A DNA stretch of 9,055 nucleotides from RGIG2206 sp045540915 (GTDB lineage Bacteria > Bacillota > Clostridia > Oscillospirales > Acutalibacteraceae). Location of the stretch: NCBI GenBank assembly GCA_045540915.1, contig JAZQID010000055.1, positions 1 to 9,055 on the forward strand, written 5' to 3'. A program made the position numbers and the translations under genes. The notes beneath the pieces are model-generated. The model was not told the origin of the DNA. It was given only the letters and a program-made list of their open reading frames with translations, and made no database searches. Every line of letters begins with the position of its first letter. Positions within the stretch are counted from its first letter, which is position 1. Positions 1-4,915 of this stretch are shown one piece after another.

Positions 1-100
1 GCTAGTAAGACCCCCGGAAGACTACCGGGTTGATAGGCTGCATGTGTAAGCGTGGTGACACGTTCAGCTTGGCAGTACTAATTGGTCGAGGGCTTGACCT
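1..100 (+). rRNA. 23S rRNA, 3' end (partial)
   Basis: The first ~100 bases match the conserved 3' terminal part of bacterial 23S rRNA: the GATAGGCTG...GTGTAAGCG block, the ...GTACTAATTGGTCGAGGG segment and the terminal GGCTTGACC that normally pairs with the 5' end of the molecule. The gene is cut by the left edge, and the exact 3' end (about 98-101) is inferred from the terminal helix. No 5S rRNA gene follows; only ~158 bases separate it from ppa. Confidence 0.93.
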
Positions 101-107
101 TCTTTAC

Positions 108-126
108 GGAGCATCACCAGTGCTCC
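108..126 (+). other. Hairpin just downstream of 23S rRNA
   Basis: GGAGCA (108-113) pairs with TGCTCC (121-126) across a 7-nt loop. It has no U-tract, so it is unlikely to be a terminator. Its place directly after the 23S 3' end fits a processing or spacer stem in the pre-rRNA, which is an inference. Confidence 0.45.
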
Positions 127-189
127 TCTCGATTCACCTTCGCATTGTTCGGTTTTCAAGGCTCGTTCCTTATTTGTTATGGTTTGACG

Positions 190-217
190 AGCCTTTGCAG
201 TTTGCAAAGGCTTTTTT
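190..217 (+). terminator. Intrinsic terminator of the rRNA operon
   Basis: A perfect 10-bp stem, AGCCTTTGCA (190-199) with TGCAAAGGCT (203-212), has a 3-nt loop and is followed by a T-run. It lies between the 23S end and ppa, so it ends the rRNA transcript. A TTGACG at 184-189 has no acceptable -10 partner, so I do not call a promoter here. Confidence 0.9.
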
Positions 218-258
218 CTTCATCTTTGCTTATTTTTAATGAAACACAGGAGGTAATT

Positions 259-792
259 ATGAACATCTGGCACGATATTCGCCCTGAGCGTATCAATCCG
301 CGTGATTTTGTTTCGGTTATCGAAATACCCAAGGGCTGTACCGTTAAATATGAAATGGACAAGGAGACCGGACTGCTCCGCGTCGACCGCGTCCTGCACA
401 CTTCCACCCACTATCCCGCCAATTACGGCTTCATTCCGCGCACCTATGGGGATGACAACGACCCGCTCGACGTCCTCGTCCTCGGAAGCGCCACCGCTTA
501 CCCGATGTCACTCATTCGTTGCTACCCCATCGGCGCAATCCTGATGACCGACAACGATGAGCACGATGAGAAGATCATCGCCATTCCCTTCGGTGACCCC
601 AACTACAATATGTATCGGGACATTACCGAACTGCCCAAGCACATTTTCGACGAAATGGCCCATTTTTTCAGCGTCTACAAGGAGCTCGAGCATATGCATA
701 CCGCCGTTCAGGAGGTAGTCAGAGCCGACGAGGCGGTCAAGATCATCGAAATCGCGCTTGAAAACTATCGCCTGAAATTTCCTGAAAAGTAA
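259..792 (+). CDS. ppa: Inorganic pyrophosphatase, family I
   Basis: Soluble Mg-dependent enzyme that hydrolyses pyrophosphate to two phosphates, pulling nucleic acid, protein and lipid synthesis forward. The 177-aa product matches the usual bacterial family I length (E. coli 175). The active-site set is complete and offset by one from E. coli numbering: E22, K30, E32, R44, Y56, the signature D66-N-D68-P-L-D71, D98, D103, K105, Y140 and K141. The ATG at 259 is chosen because AGGAGG lies at 248-253 with a 5-nt gap and the protein aligns from MNIWHDI; an in-frame extension back to 82 would run through the rRNA terminator and is spurious. It follows the rRNA operon terminator. I see no convincing promoter of its own at 217-247, so part of its expression may be read-through. 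There is no terminator between it and smpB. Confidence 0.96.
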   Translation: MNIWHDIRPERINPRDFVSVIEIPKGCTVKYEMDKETGLLRVDRVLHTSTHYPANYGFIPRTYGDDNDPLDVLVLGSATAYPMSLIRCYPIGAILMTDNDEHDEKIIAIPFGDPNYNMYRDITELPKHIFDEMAHFFSVYKELEHMHTAVQEVVRADEAVKIIEIALENYRLKFPEK

Positions 793-804
793 GACAAAAT
801 TCTC

Positions 805-832
805 TTGAATAGCACCGCATTTGTGTTAAAAT
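805..832 (+). promoter_or_regulatory. Candidate promoter for smpB-ssrA
   Basis: TTGAAT (805-810) and TAAAAT (827-832) are spaced by 16 bp, with transcription expected near 839, just before the smpB ribosome binding site. The match is reasonable but AT-rich sequence can produce it by chance. Confidence 0.45.
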
Positions 833-852
833 AAAAGTGAGGAGGGATAGGC

Positions 853-1317
853 TTGAAGGAGAATCTGCATACCGTTGCCAACAACAAAAAAGCCTATCAC
901 GACTACTTTGTCGAGGAGAGCTTCGAGGCAGGCATTGAGTTGTTTGGCACCGAGGTCAAATCGATACGTCAGGGCAATATCAACCTGAAGGACTCGTGGT
1001 GCAACATCGACGGGGGCGAAATGTTCGTCAACGGAATGCACATTTCCCCCTACGATAAGGGCAACATTTTTAACCGTGACCCATACCGCGTGCGCCGCCT
1101 TCTGCTGCACAAAAGGGAGATAATGCGCCTGTTCGGCACCCTCAAGCAGCAGCAGGGGCTGACCCTGATACCCCTTTCGGTCTATTTCAAGGGCTCGCGG
1201 GTCAAGGTCCAGCTCGGCTTGTGCCGAGGAAAAAAACTGTATGATAAGCGCGCCGACCTCGCCGCAAAGGCGACCAAACGGGATACCGAGCGGTATTTGA
1301 AGGAGCGCAATCAATAG
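853..1317 (+). CDS. smpB: SsrA-binding protein SmpB (TTG start)
   Basis: Small RNA-binding protein that delivers tmRNA to stalled ribosomes; its C-terminal tail occupies the empty mRNA channel in trans-translation. The 154-aa product is full length for the family. Visible hallmarks are the N-terminal NNKKAYHDYFVEE region, GTEVKSIRQG (32-41), the HISPYDKGN block (63-71) and the tail motif KKLYDKRADL (127-136) followed by a basic helix. Translation most likely starts at TTG 853: AGGAGG at 840-845 is 7 nt upstream and no ATG fits the conserved N-terminus. The stop codon is only 4 nt from the first base of the tmRNA gene, so the two trans-translation partners form one locus and are probably co-transcribed, the tmRNA being cut out by RNase processing. 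Confidence 0.97.
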   Translation: MKENLHTVANNKKAYHDYFVEESFEAGIELFGTEVKSIRQGNINLKDSWCNIDGGEMFVNGMHISPYDKGNIFNRDPYRVRRLLLHKREIMRLFGTLKQQQGLTLIPLSVYFKGSRVKVQLGLCRGKKLYDKRADLAAKATKRDTERYLKERNQ

Positions 1318-1321
1318 AAAT

Positions 1322-1672
1322 GGGGGCGTAAAGGTTTCGACGGGGATTTTGAATCACGATAAGCGAGTAGCGGTGCGGAACCGCTATAAAATCCGTAACT
1401 TCTAAAAATAAACGACAACAATACTGTTGCTCTCGCTGCCTAATTAACGGCGGCGCGTCCGACCCGCACTACCGTCGAGCGGTACAGGGCGTCATTTAGA
1501 CGGTGAACGTGAATCGGCGAGCGTCCGGTAGCCGATCATGACCTACGGACTACTCAAGGTGTGAGTGTGTCAATTCACGCGCATCGAGGGGAATGTAAAT
1601 AATTGACTGCACTCGGAGAAAGTTGTGAGAATAGATTTTCGGACGCGGGTTCAATTCCCGCCGCCTTCACCA
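1322..1672 (+). ncRNA. ssrA: Transfer-messenger RNA (tmRNA, 10Sa RNA)
   Basis: One-piece tmRNA of 351 nt that rescues stalled ribosomes. The 5' end GGGGGCG (1322-1328) pairs with CGCCTTC (1662-1668), giving a G3-U70 pair, the alanyl-tRNA synthetase identity element. A73 and an encoded CCA (1670-1672) follow. The T arm is GCGGG-TTCAATT-CCCGC (1645-1661), and the GTAAAGGTTTCGAC D-like region is at 1328-1341. The tag reading frame ends at TAA 1441-1443 and reads D-N-N-T-V-A-L-A-A from GAC 1414, with the classic ALAA degron. The stretch between the tag stop and the T arm should hold the pseudoknots. No promoter fits the 4-nt gap after smpB, so it is expressed from the smpB transcript or from a promoter inside smpB. 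Confidence 0.97.
1414..1443 (+). other. tmRNA proteolysis-tag reading frame (DNNTVALAA-stop)
   Basis: Codons GAC AAC AAT ACT GTT GCT CTC GCT GCC TAA encode DNNTVALAA and a stop. With the alanine carried by tmRNA the tag would be ADNNTVALAA. The resume codon is placed at GAC because the preceding AAATAAAC resembles the sequence before the resume codon in clostridial tmRNAs as I remember them. Reading further upstream in frame gives AAC (1411) and ATA (1408), so the first codon is inferred, while the VALAA end is certain. Confidence 0.75.
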
Positions 1673-1673
1673 G

Positions 1674-1707
1674 AAAAAACTCCTTGAGATTTCTCAAGGA
1701 GTTTTTT
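1674..1707 (+). terminator. Intrinsic terminator of smpB-ssrA
   Basis: CTCCTTGAGA (1680-1689) pairs perfectly with TCTCAAGGAG (1692-1701) across a 2-nt gap. The stem is preceded by six A and followed by six T (1702-1707), so it could work in both directions. It begins 2 nt after the tmRNA CCA end. Confidence 0.93.
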
Positions 1708-1710
1708 CAA

Positions 1711-1891
1711 TGAAATTCGCCTTTCGGCGAGTGAAATATGCTATCACATATGAAATAGCTTCGCTATGAAATATTTGCTTCGCAAATGTTAAGGGCGAAT
1801 TTTATTTCACATTTTGCCAAAGGCAAAATATTTTATGATCCGCAAGGATTATTTCATATGGCGCAAGCAATATTTCATTTAACCTTGCGCC
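1711..1891. repeat. Hairpin array A, with TGAAAT/ATTTCA linkers
   Basis: Noncoding stretch made of at least seven consecutive small hairpins: TCGCC/GGCGA (1717-1730), ATATG/CATAT (1736-1751), ATAGC/GCTAT (1755-1767), ATTTGC/GCAAAT (1773-1787), ATTTTGCC/GGCAAAAT (1811-1829), ATCC/GGAT with a GCAA loop (1838-1849) and GGCGCAAG/CTTGCGCC (1860-1891). They are separated by a short linker: TGAAAT at 1711, 1732, 1751 and 1767 in the left half, and its complement ATTTCA at 1804, 1851 and 1872 in the right half. An outer pairing AAATTCGCC (1713-1721) with GGCGAATTT (1794-1802) can enclose the left hairpins. It starts right after the ssrA terminator. Its function is unknown; it could be a miniature mobile or palindromic repeat, or a multi-branched structure. 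Confidence 0.8.
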
Positions 1892-1913
1892 CCTACTGAT
1901 AATGTGATATAAT
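1885..1913 (+). promoter_or_regulatory. Promoter for the 1934 membrane-protein gene
   Basis: A perfect TATAAT (1908-1913) with an extended -10 TG (1905-1906) lies 17 bp after a weak -35, TTGCGC (1885-1890). Transcription would begin near 1920, giving a very short leader. The -35 lies in the 3' arm of the last hairpin of array A. Confidence 0.65.
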
Positions 1914-1919
1914 ACATCC

Positions 1920-1929
1920 AAGGCGGTGA
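1920..1929 (+). promoter_or_regulatory. Ribosome binding site AAGGCGGTGA
   Basis: AAGGCGGTGA matches the extended Shine-Dalgarno AAGGAGGTGA except for one internal C. It ends 4 nt before GTG 1934 and fixes that start: the nearby ATGs at 1929 and 1932 run into TGA in their own frame. Confidence 0.7.
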
Positions 1930-1933
1930 TGAT

Positions 1934-2533
1934 GTGAGCAATAGAGATTCGCTTCTTAAACGCTATTGGATATATGCGTGTGTAACATTGATTTGCGTCG
2001 TTTTACTGTTTGTGAATATTTTTGTAACAAATAGTTGGACAGGAGAAAAGACGTTTTCTGAATTTGTGCAAAGAGATTGGGTTTTGTACGCCGTCTTTTT
2101 GATCGAAGAAGTTATTATTGTGTTTCTTATGTTTTTGTTTGGTATGTTAGCTGGAAAAAACCTAAAAAAATACAATTTGGAAATTGAAACAATAGCTGCA
2201 TCATCTATGCCATCTTGGGATGATATTGTTGAAATAATGTATGACAAGCAGTTGGATTCATTTTGTGATGAAATAATTAATGTTTTTTATTCCAAAGATA
2301 AGTCAATGCGTTATGTAATTTTGAAAGATGAAAAAGGTATTTTTAAATATCATTTGGAAGTAATTTATCAATTTGATGCGCATGAGTGGAAATATATTTG
2401 TTCAGATGATGACGTACTTCCTGCTACGTGGGGACTTTATTTAGAAAAAAGTAGCAGCTCGTTGTTTGCAAGTGAAGATGATTTGATGAAGGAATTGGAA
2501 TTTGAATCTGAATACAGGCAATATTTTGTATAG
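1934..2533 (+). CDS. Unrecognised membrane protein, two N-terminal helices
   Basis: I do not recognise a family. The 199-aa product starts at GTG, set by the AAGGCGGTGA site just upstream. Residues 1-10 are basic and polar. Two hydrophobic helices follow (about 11-32 and 50-72), joined by a ~17-residue loop, and then a soluble acidic C-terminal part of ~125 residues (about 75-199). That part includes a WDDIVEIMYDKQLDSFCDEI helix and a W-rich strand region (HEWKYICSDDDVLPATWGLYLE). The N-terminus is more basic than the loop, so the C-terminal domain is probably cytoplasmic. The gene is markedly more AT-rich than ppa, smpB and pepF, which suggests accessory or acquired DNA. It has its own promoter and no clear terminator before the next gene. 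Confidence 0.8.
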   Translation: MSNRDSLLKRYWIYACVTLICVVLLFVNIFVTNSWTGEKTFSEFVQRDWVLYAVFLIEEVIIVFLMFLFGMLAGKNLKKYNLEIETIAASSMPSWDDIVEIMYDKQLDSFCDEIINVFYSKDKSMRYVILKDEKGIFKYHLEVIYQFDAHEWKYICSDDDVLPATWGLYLEKSSSSLFASEDDLMKELEFESEYRQYFV

Positions 2534-2585
2534 AAAAACCGTAAGCCTTTGATTTCACCTAGCGAGAGTGTGATTATGCAACTCC

Positions 2586-2612
2586 TTGCACCGCAGATCG
2601 AAATGATATATA
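2586..2612 (+). promoter_or_regulatory. Weak candidate promoter upstream of the 2634 gene
   Basis: TATATA (2607-2612) has an extended -10 TG (2604-2605). A -35-like TTGCAC (2586-2591) lies 15 bp upstream, shorter than ideal. The 100-base gap after the previous gene leaves room for a separate promoter, but co-transcription is equally possible. Confidence 0.35.
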
Positions 2613-2633
2613 CAAAACCTAGGAGGAGATATT

Positions 2634-2984
2634 ATGAAAAAGAATCAAGACCGTAAATATCCTGTGAGCCTATTTGTAATGGGATTCATTTTGAATTTGA
2701 CAAGAAATGTCTTATTGCTTTTCTTCGGTTTCATTTTCCTATTTATAGGAATTTGGGTTAAATGGTGTCTGCTTCTTGGAATTTCTTTGTTGTTATCTAA
2801 TGTAGCAATTTCCTTAATACAACAAATTCAAATTCGAAATACTACGCTTAACAGTGATGACCCGAATTTTAGGGAATGGCAAGATTCGATCTTATCGTCC
2901 GATTGGAAGGACAACGTTATGAATATGGTAGAATCTAAAATAAACGATTCTGATGACGATGAGGATGAGGAATTCGAAGATTAA
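2634..2984 (+). CDS. Small unrecognised membrane protein with acidic tail
   Basis: The 116-aa product belongs to no family I recognise. It has a short basic N-terminus (MKKNQDRKYP), two hydrophobic segments at about 11-40 and 43-63 with almost no loop (a helical hairpin), then a polar region with a conserved-looking FREWQDSILSSDWKDNVMNMVESK stretch, and a very acidic C-terminus (DSDDDEDEEFED). The ATG at 2634 is preceded by AGGAGG (2621-2626) at 7 nt. Base composition is AT-rich like its upstream neighbour. Both have two N-terminal helices and an acidic cytoplasmic part, so they may work together, but the sequence gives no direct evidence of function. Confidence 0.78.
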   Translation: MKKNQDRKYPVSLFVMGFILNLTRNVLLLFFGFIFLFIGIWVKWCLLLGISLLLSNVAISLIQQIQIRNTTLNSDDPNFREWQDSILSSDWKDNVMNMVESKINDSDDDEDEEFED

Positions 2985-3030
2985 TCTATAGGTATCGGAT
3001 TTGGTTACATCAACTGATTAAATGTCTAAA

Positions 3031-3039
3031 AAGGCGGTG
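3031..3039 (+). promoter_or_regulatory. Ribosome binding site AAGGCGGTG deciding the 3048 start
   Basis: The same AAGGCGGTG element as at 1920 and 5521. It is 8 nt before GTG 3048 and only 2 nt before GTG 3042, which favours the later start. Confidence 0.6.
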
Positions 3040-3047
3040 GTGTGACG

Positions 3048-3713
3048 GTGAAGTTGTTTTTTCAGGCGGTAGCCAAGTTTTTGCTTGGGGTCGGCTTGGT
3101 GGGAGTGCTGATATTCCTGCCGGCAGGCACCCTTGGCTTTGCAAACGGCTGGTTGCTGATGGGGATATTGTTTGTTCCGATGTTCCTTGCGGGGCTCGTG
3201 ATGCTTTTTGCAAACCCCGACCTGCTGAAATCCCGCCTCAACGCTAAGGAAAAGCAAAAGGAGCAAGACCTCGTCGTTAAACTCAGTGGGGTCATGTTCC
3301 TCGCAGGCTTTGTCGTTGCTGGGCTTGGGTACCGATTTGGCTGGTACACCCTGCCGAAATGGGCGGTGATATGCGCAGCCGTCCTTTTTGTTGCGGCCTA
3401 TATGCTCTATGCCGAGGTGCTCAGGGAGAACATCTACCTCAGCCGCACCATCGAGGTGCGAGAGGGTCAGAGGGTGGTCGACACCGGCCTCTACGGCATC
3501 GTCAGGCACCCGATGTACAGCGCTACCCTCTTGCTCTTTTTGTCGATGCCGCTTGTGCTCGGCTCGGTGTACGCGTTTGCGATCTTCCTCGCCTACCCCT
3601 TCATAATCGCCAAGAGGATAAAGCACGAGGAGGCCTTTCTCGAAAGGGAACTCGACGGCTACCGCGAGTATAAGCAAAAGGTGAAATACAGACTGATACC
3701 GTTTATTTGGTAA
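3048..3713 (+). CDS. Isoprenylcysteine carboxyl methyltransferase (ICMT)-family membrane protein
   Basis: Integral membrane protein of the ICMT/phospholipid methyltransferase superfamily, which uses S-adenosylmethionine to methylate small or lipidic substrates. The real substrate of bacterial members like this is mostly unknown. The 221-aa product has about five hydrophobic segments (roughly 8-28, 36-56, 80-98, 106-124, 160-188). The family's C-terminal signature is present: GLYGIVRHPMYSATLL with RHPMY at 153-157, and the late HEEAFLERELDGYREYKQKVKYRLIPFIW segment with the E194-E195 pair. The start at GTG 3048 rather than GTG 3042 fits the ribosome-binding spacing and the family's usual MKLF beginning. 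GC content is higher than the two genes before and the cassette after it. A strong terminator follows. Confidence 0.88.
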   Translation: MKLFFQAVAKFLLGVGLVGVLIFLPAGTLGFANGWLLMGILFVPMFLAGLVMLFANPDLLKSRLNAKEKQKEQDLVVKLSGVMFLAGFVVAGLGYRFGWYTLPKWAVICAAVLFVAAYMLYAEVLRENIYLSRTIEVREGQRVVDTGLYGIVRHPMYSATLLLFLSMPLVLGSVYAFAIFLAYPFIIAKRIKHEEAFLERELDGYREYKQKVKYRLIPFIW

Positions 3714-3717
3714 AGAG

Positions 3718-3745
3718 AAGGCAGAAGGAAACTTCTGCCTTTTTT
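3718..3745 (+). terminator. Intrinsic terminator of the ICMT-family gene
   Basis: AAGGCAGAAG (3718-3727) pairs with CTTCTGCCTT (3732-3741) around a GAAA tetraloop, with a T-run to 3745. It begins 4 nt after the stop codon. Confidence 0.93.
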
Positions 3746-3757
3746 ATCGTTTACGCA

Positions 3758-3908
3758 GGTTTACATAAAACCGAGCAGTCCTTTTTGCTTTGTGTTTGTG
3801 TCCGCAGGACACAACATCGTTTTGCAACTTTAGTTGCAAACATCATTTGACCGTTAGGTAAACATCATTGTCCGCTTGCGGACACAAAACGATGTTGCCT
3901 TACGGCAA
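3758..3908. repeat. Hairpin array B, with ACATCRTT linkers
   Basis: Intergenic stretch between convergent genes, holding a run of hairpins: GGTTT/AAACC (3758-3772), TTGTGTCC/GGACACAA (3796-3814), TTTGCAACT/AGTTGCAAA (3821-3840), TTT(G)ACC/GGTAAA (3846-3862), TGTCCGC/GCGGACA (3869-3884) and TTGCC/GGCAA (3895-3908). Between them a linker recurs: ACATCGTTT (3814-3822), ACATCATTT (3840-3848) and ACATCATT (3862-3869), plus one inverted copy AAACGATGTT (3887-3896). The first and last form a perfect 13-bp enclosing pair, CAACATCGTTTTG (3812-3824) with CAAAACGATGTTG (3885-3897), so the whole block can fold as a closed multi-branched structure. Same architecture as array A with unrelated sequence. Function unknown. 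Confidence 0.8.
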
Positions 3909-3937
3909 ACGGACTTGCACCCCCACCGCCGACATAG

Positions 3938-4153
3938 TTATTTTTGTATCTGAGGGATGTTTGTTCTGTCAAGCAGATAGTCGATGCTCACTCCGTAATA
4001 GTCCGATAGCTTGATCAGAATCTCCGCGGTCAACGAAATAACGCCTGTTTCATACTGAGAATATGTGTTTTGAGATACATTCAAATACTTTGCGATGTCT
4101 TTTTGCTTCAGGTCTTTGTCTTCTCTGATACCTCTTAAATTTTTGAACTGCAC
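3938..4153 (-). CDS. XRE-family HTH transcriptional repressor
   Basis: Small DNA-binding regulator of 71 aa, almost entirely a Cro/C1-type helix-turn-helix: FKNLRGIREDKDLKQKDIAKYLNVSQNTYSQYETG (about 3-37) contains the QKDIAKYLNVSQNTYSQYE two-helix core, and ILIKLSDYYGVSIDYLLDRT closes the domain as is typical of the family. The start is placed at GTG 4153 because GAGGTGA (complement of 4159-4165) lies 5 nt upstream and homologs begin MQFKNLR; a longer frame back to 4204 would include the operator region and is unlikely. It has no dimerisation or sensing domain, so it acts as a minimal repressor. It is divergent from the zinc-ribbon genes across a region with two palindromes, so it probably represses both itself and them. 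Confidence 0.92.
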   Translation of the reverse strand: MQFKNLRGIREDKDLKQKDIAKYLNVSQNTYSQYETGVISLTAEILIKLSDYYGVSIDYLLDRTNIPQIQK

Positions 4154-4158
4154 AATAA

Positions 4159-4165
4159 TCACCTC
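4159..4165 (-). promoter_or_regulatory. Ribosome binding site of the XRE gene (GAGGTGA)
   Basis: On the minus strand GAGGTGA stands 5 nt before GTG 4153. This sets the start of the repressor and shortens it from 88 to 71 residues. Confidence 0.75.
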
Positions 4166-4179
4166 AGGATTATTATGCA

Positions 4180-4198
4180 ATATCTGTAATAAAGATAT
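4180..4198. promoter_or_regulatory. Operator O1 for the XRE repressor
   Basis: ATATCTGTAATAAAGATAT is a 19-bp near-palindrome centred on 4189, with one mismatched position between half-sites compared with O2. It touches the -35 box at 4198 and lies 27 bp upstream of the repressor's start codon, so binding could also block its transcription. A possible minus-strand -10 (CATAAT, complement of 4172-4177) abuts it. Confidence 0.75.
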
Positions 4199-4226
4199 TG
4201 ACAAATATCTGTAATACAGATATAAT
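4198..4226 (+). promoter_or_regulatory. Consensus sigma-70/sigma-A promoter of the zinc-ribbon genes
   Basis: A perfect TTGACA (4198-4203) and a perfect TATAAT (4221-4226) are separated by the ideal 17 bp. Transcription should start near 4233, leaving a ~40-nt leader. A full-consensus promoter is usually tolerated only under tight repression, in line with the operators overlapping it. Confidence 0.92.
4205..4223. promoter_or_regulatory. Operator O2 for the XRE repressor (perfect palindrome)
   Basis: ATATCTGTAATACAGATAT is a perfect 19-bp palindrome around A4214. It fills the spacer and overlaps the first three bases of the -10 box, so a bound repressor would exclude RNA polymerase. Its centre is 25 bp from that of O1. 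Confidence 0.85.
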
Positions 4227-4272
4227 GAGATTGTCGATTTGTGACGAAATTATGTATAGGGAGTGTATCTAA

Positions 4273-4881
4273 ATGTTTTGTGAAAAATGCGGAAAAGAAC
4301 TGCCGGAAAATGTGGCGGTTTGCATGGGGTGCGGTTGTGAAGTCAAAAAGGCTGGCGATTCAACGCCGGTGGGAACTCCGGAAGTTATAAAACTGAAGTC
4401 AAAAATCAACAAGCTCTGGATAACAATGGGTGATGTTGTAAAACAGAAGTCAAAAATTAATAAGCTCTGGATTATTTTAGGTGCTGTTGTCTTGGCGCTT
4501 GGAATTGTTGCTGCGGTTCTTTTTGTACCGCGCAATTTGAAAATGGATGATTTCAAAAAGACTAATGTCGTGACCGCTATTATAAAATACGGACTTCCCG
4601 AAAGTATTGATACCGATGAGGAGTGGGGCGTATTTTTAAGATATGAAGATAAGATTGACTTCTATGGAATAACACCAAGTGGTTGTATTGTATATCCTGA
4701 AGAGAATGAAGTGACGTTTTTCTTTTATGAGGATGATGCCTATGATGCACACGATATAATTCAACATTACTGTGATTTAGAAGAAAATCTATTAGGCAGA
4801 TATTACCACTATAGTTATGATGACATGGAGATTACTGTGGGTGAAGATGGCGGCTATGTTAATATTGAGATATATGAATAA
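4273..4881 (+). CDS. Zinc-ribbon membrane protein with internal 17-residue duplication
   Basis: The 202-aa product begins with a zinc ribbon, C3-x2-C6-x10-C17-x2-C20-x-C22 (a zinc_ribbon_2-like knuckle). A linker follows, then one membrane helix (about 65-86, LWIILGAVVLALGIVAAVLFV) and a ~115-residue acidic C-terminal domain rich in Y, D and E that I do not recognise. Residues 40-56 and 57-73 are a tandem duplication (KxKSKINKLWI..G.VV); only the second copy continues into the membrane helix. The ATG at 4273 has AGGGAG (4258-4263) upstream. By topology the ribbon should be cytoplasmic and the C-terminal domain outside, though this is inferred. First gene of a unit driven by the operator-controlled promoter. 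AT-rich relative to the housekeeping genes. Confidence 0.85.
   Translation: MFCEKCGKELPENVAVCMGCGCEVKKAGDSTPVGTPEVIKLKSKINKLWITMGDVVKQKSKINKLWIILGAVVLALGIVAAVLFVPRNLKMDDFKKTNVVTAIIKYGLPESIDTDEEWGVFLRYEDKIDFYGITPSGCIVYPEENEVTFFFYEDDAYDAHDIIQHYCDLEENLLGRYYHYSYDDMEITVGEDGGYVNIEIYE
4390..4491 (+). repeat. Tandem 51-bp in-frame duplication
   Basis: Two adjacent 51-bp units (4390-4440 and 4441-4491) agree at about 41 of 51 positions and each encodes 17 residues. Both start AAAC-GAAGTCAAAAAT and share AAGCTCTGGAT. The 5' part is best conserved, and the differences concentrate in the last 20 bases. Confidence 0.88.
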
Positions 4882-4915
4882 GAAGATTTCAAATTAAAGA
4901 AAGGAATAATATAAT

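Noticed and set aside
82..258. Upstream in-frame extension of ppa to 82
   Set aside because: It would read through the 23S end and the terminator. The family N-terminus and an AGGAGG site fix the start at 259.
826..1314. Long minus-strand open frame opposite smpB
   Set aside because: Shadow of smpB; it has no ribosome binding site or recognisable domain, and the plus-strand protein is a clear SmpB.
1322..1933. ssrA as an integration site with flanking att repeats
   Set aside because: No second copy of the tmRNA 3' end and no integrase gene is visible in the window.
3758..3908. CRISPR array
   Set aside because: Linkers are too short (8-9 bp), spacer-like parts are palindromes rather than unique sequence, and no cas genes are present.
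4154..4204. Longer 88-aa form of the XRE protein starting at 4204
   Set aside because: The extra residues are encoded by the operator region and lack a ribosome binding site, whereas GTG 4153 has GAGGTGA at 5 nt.
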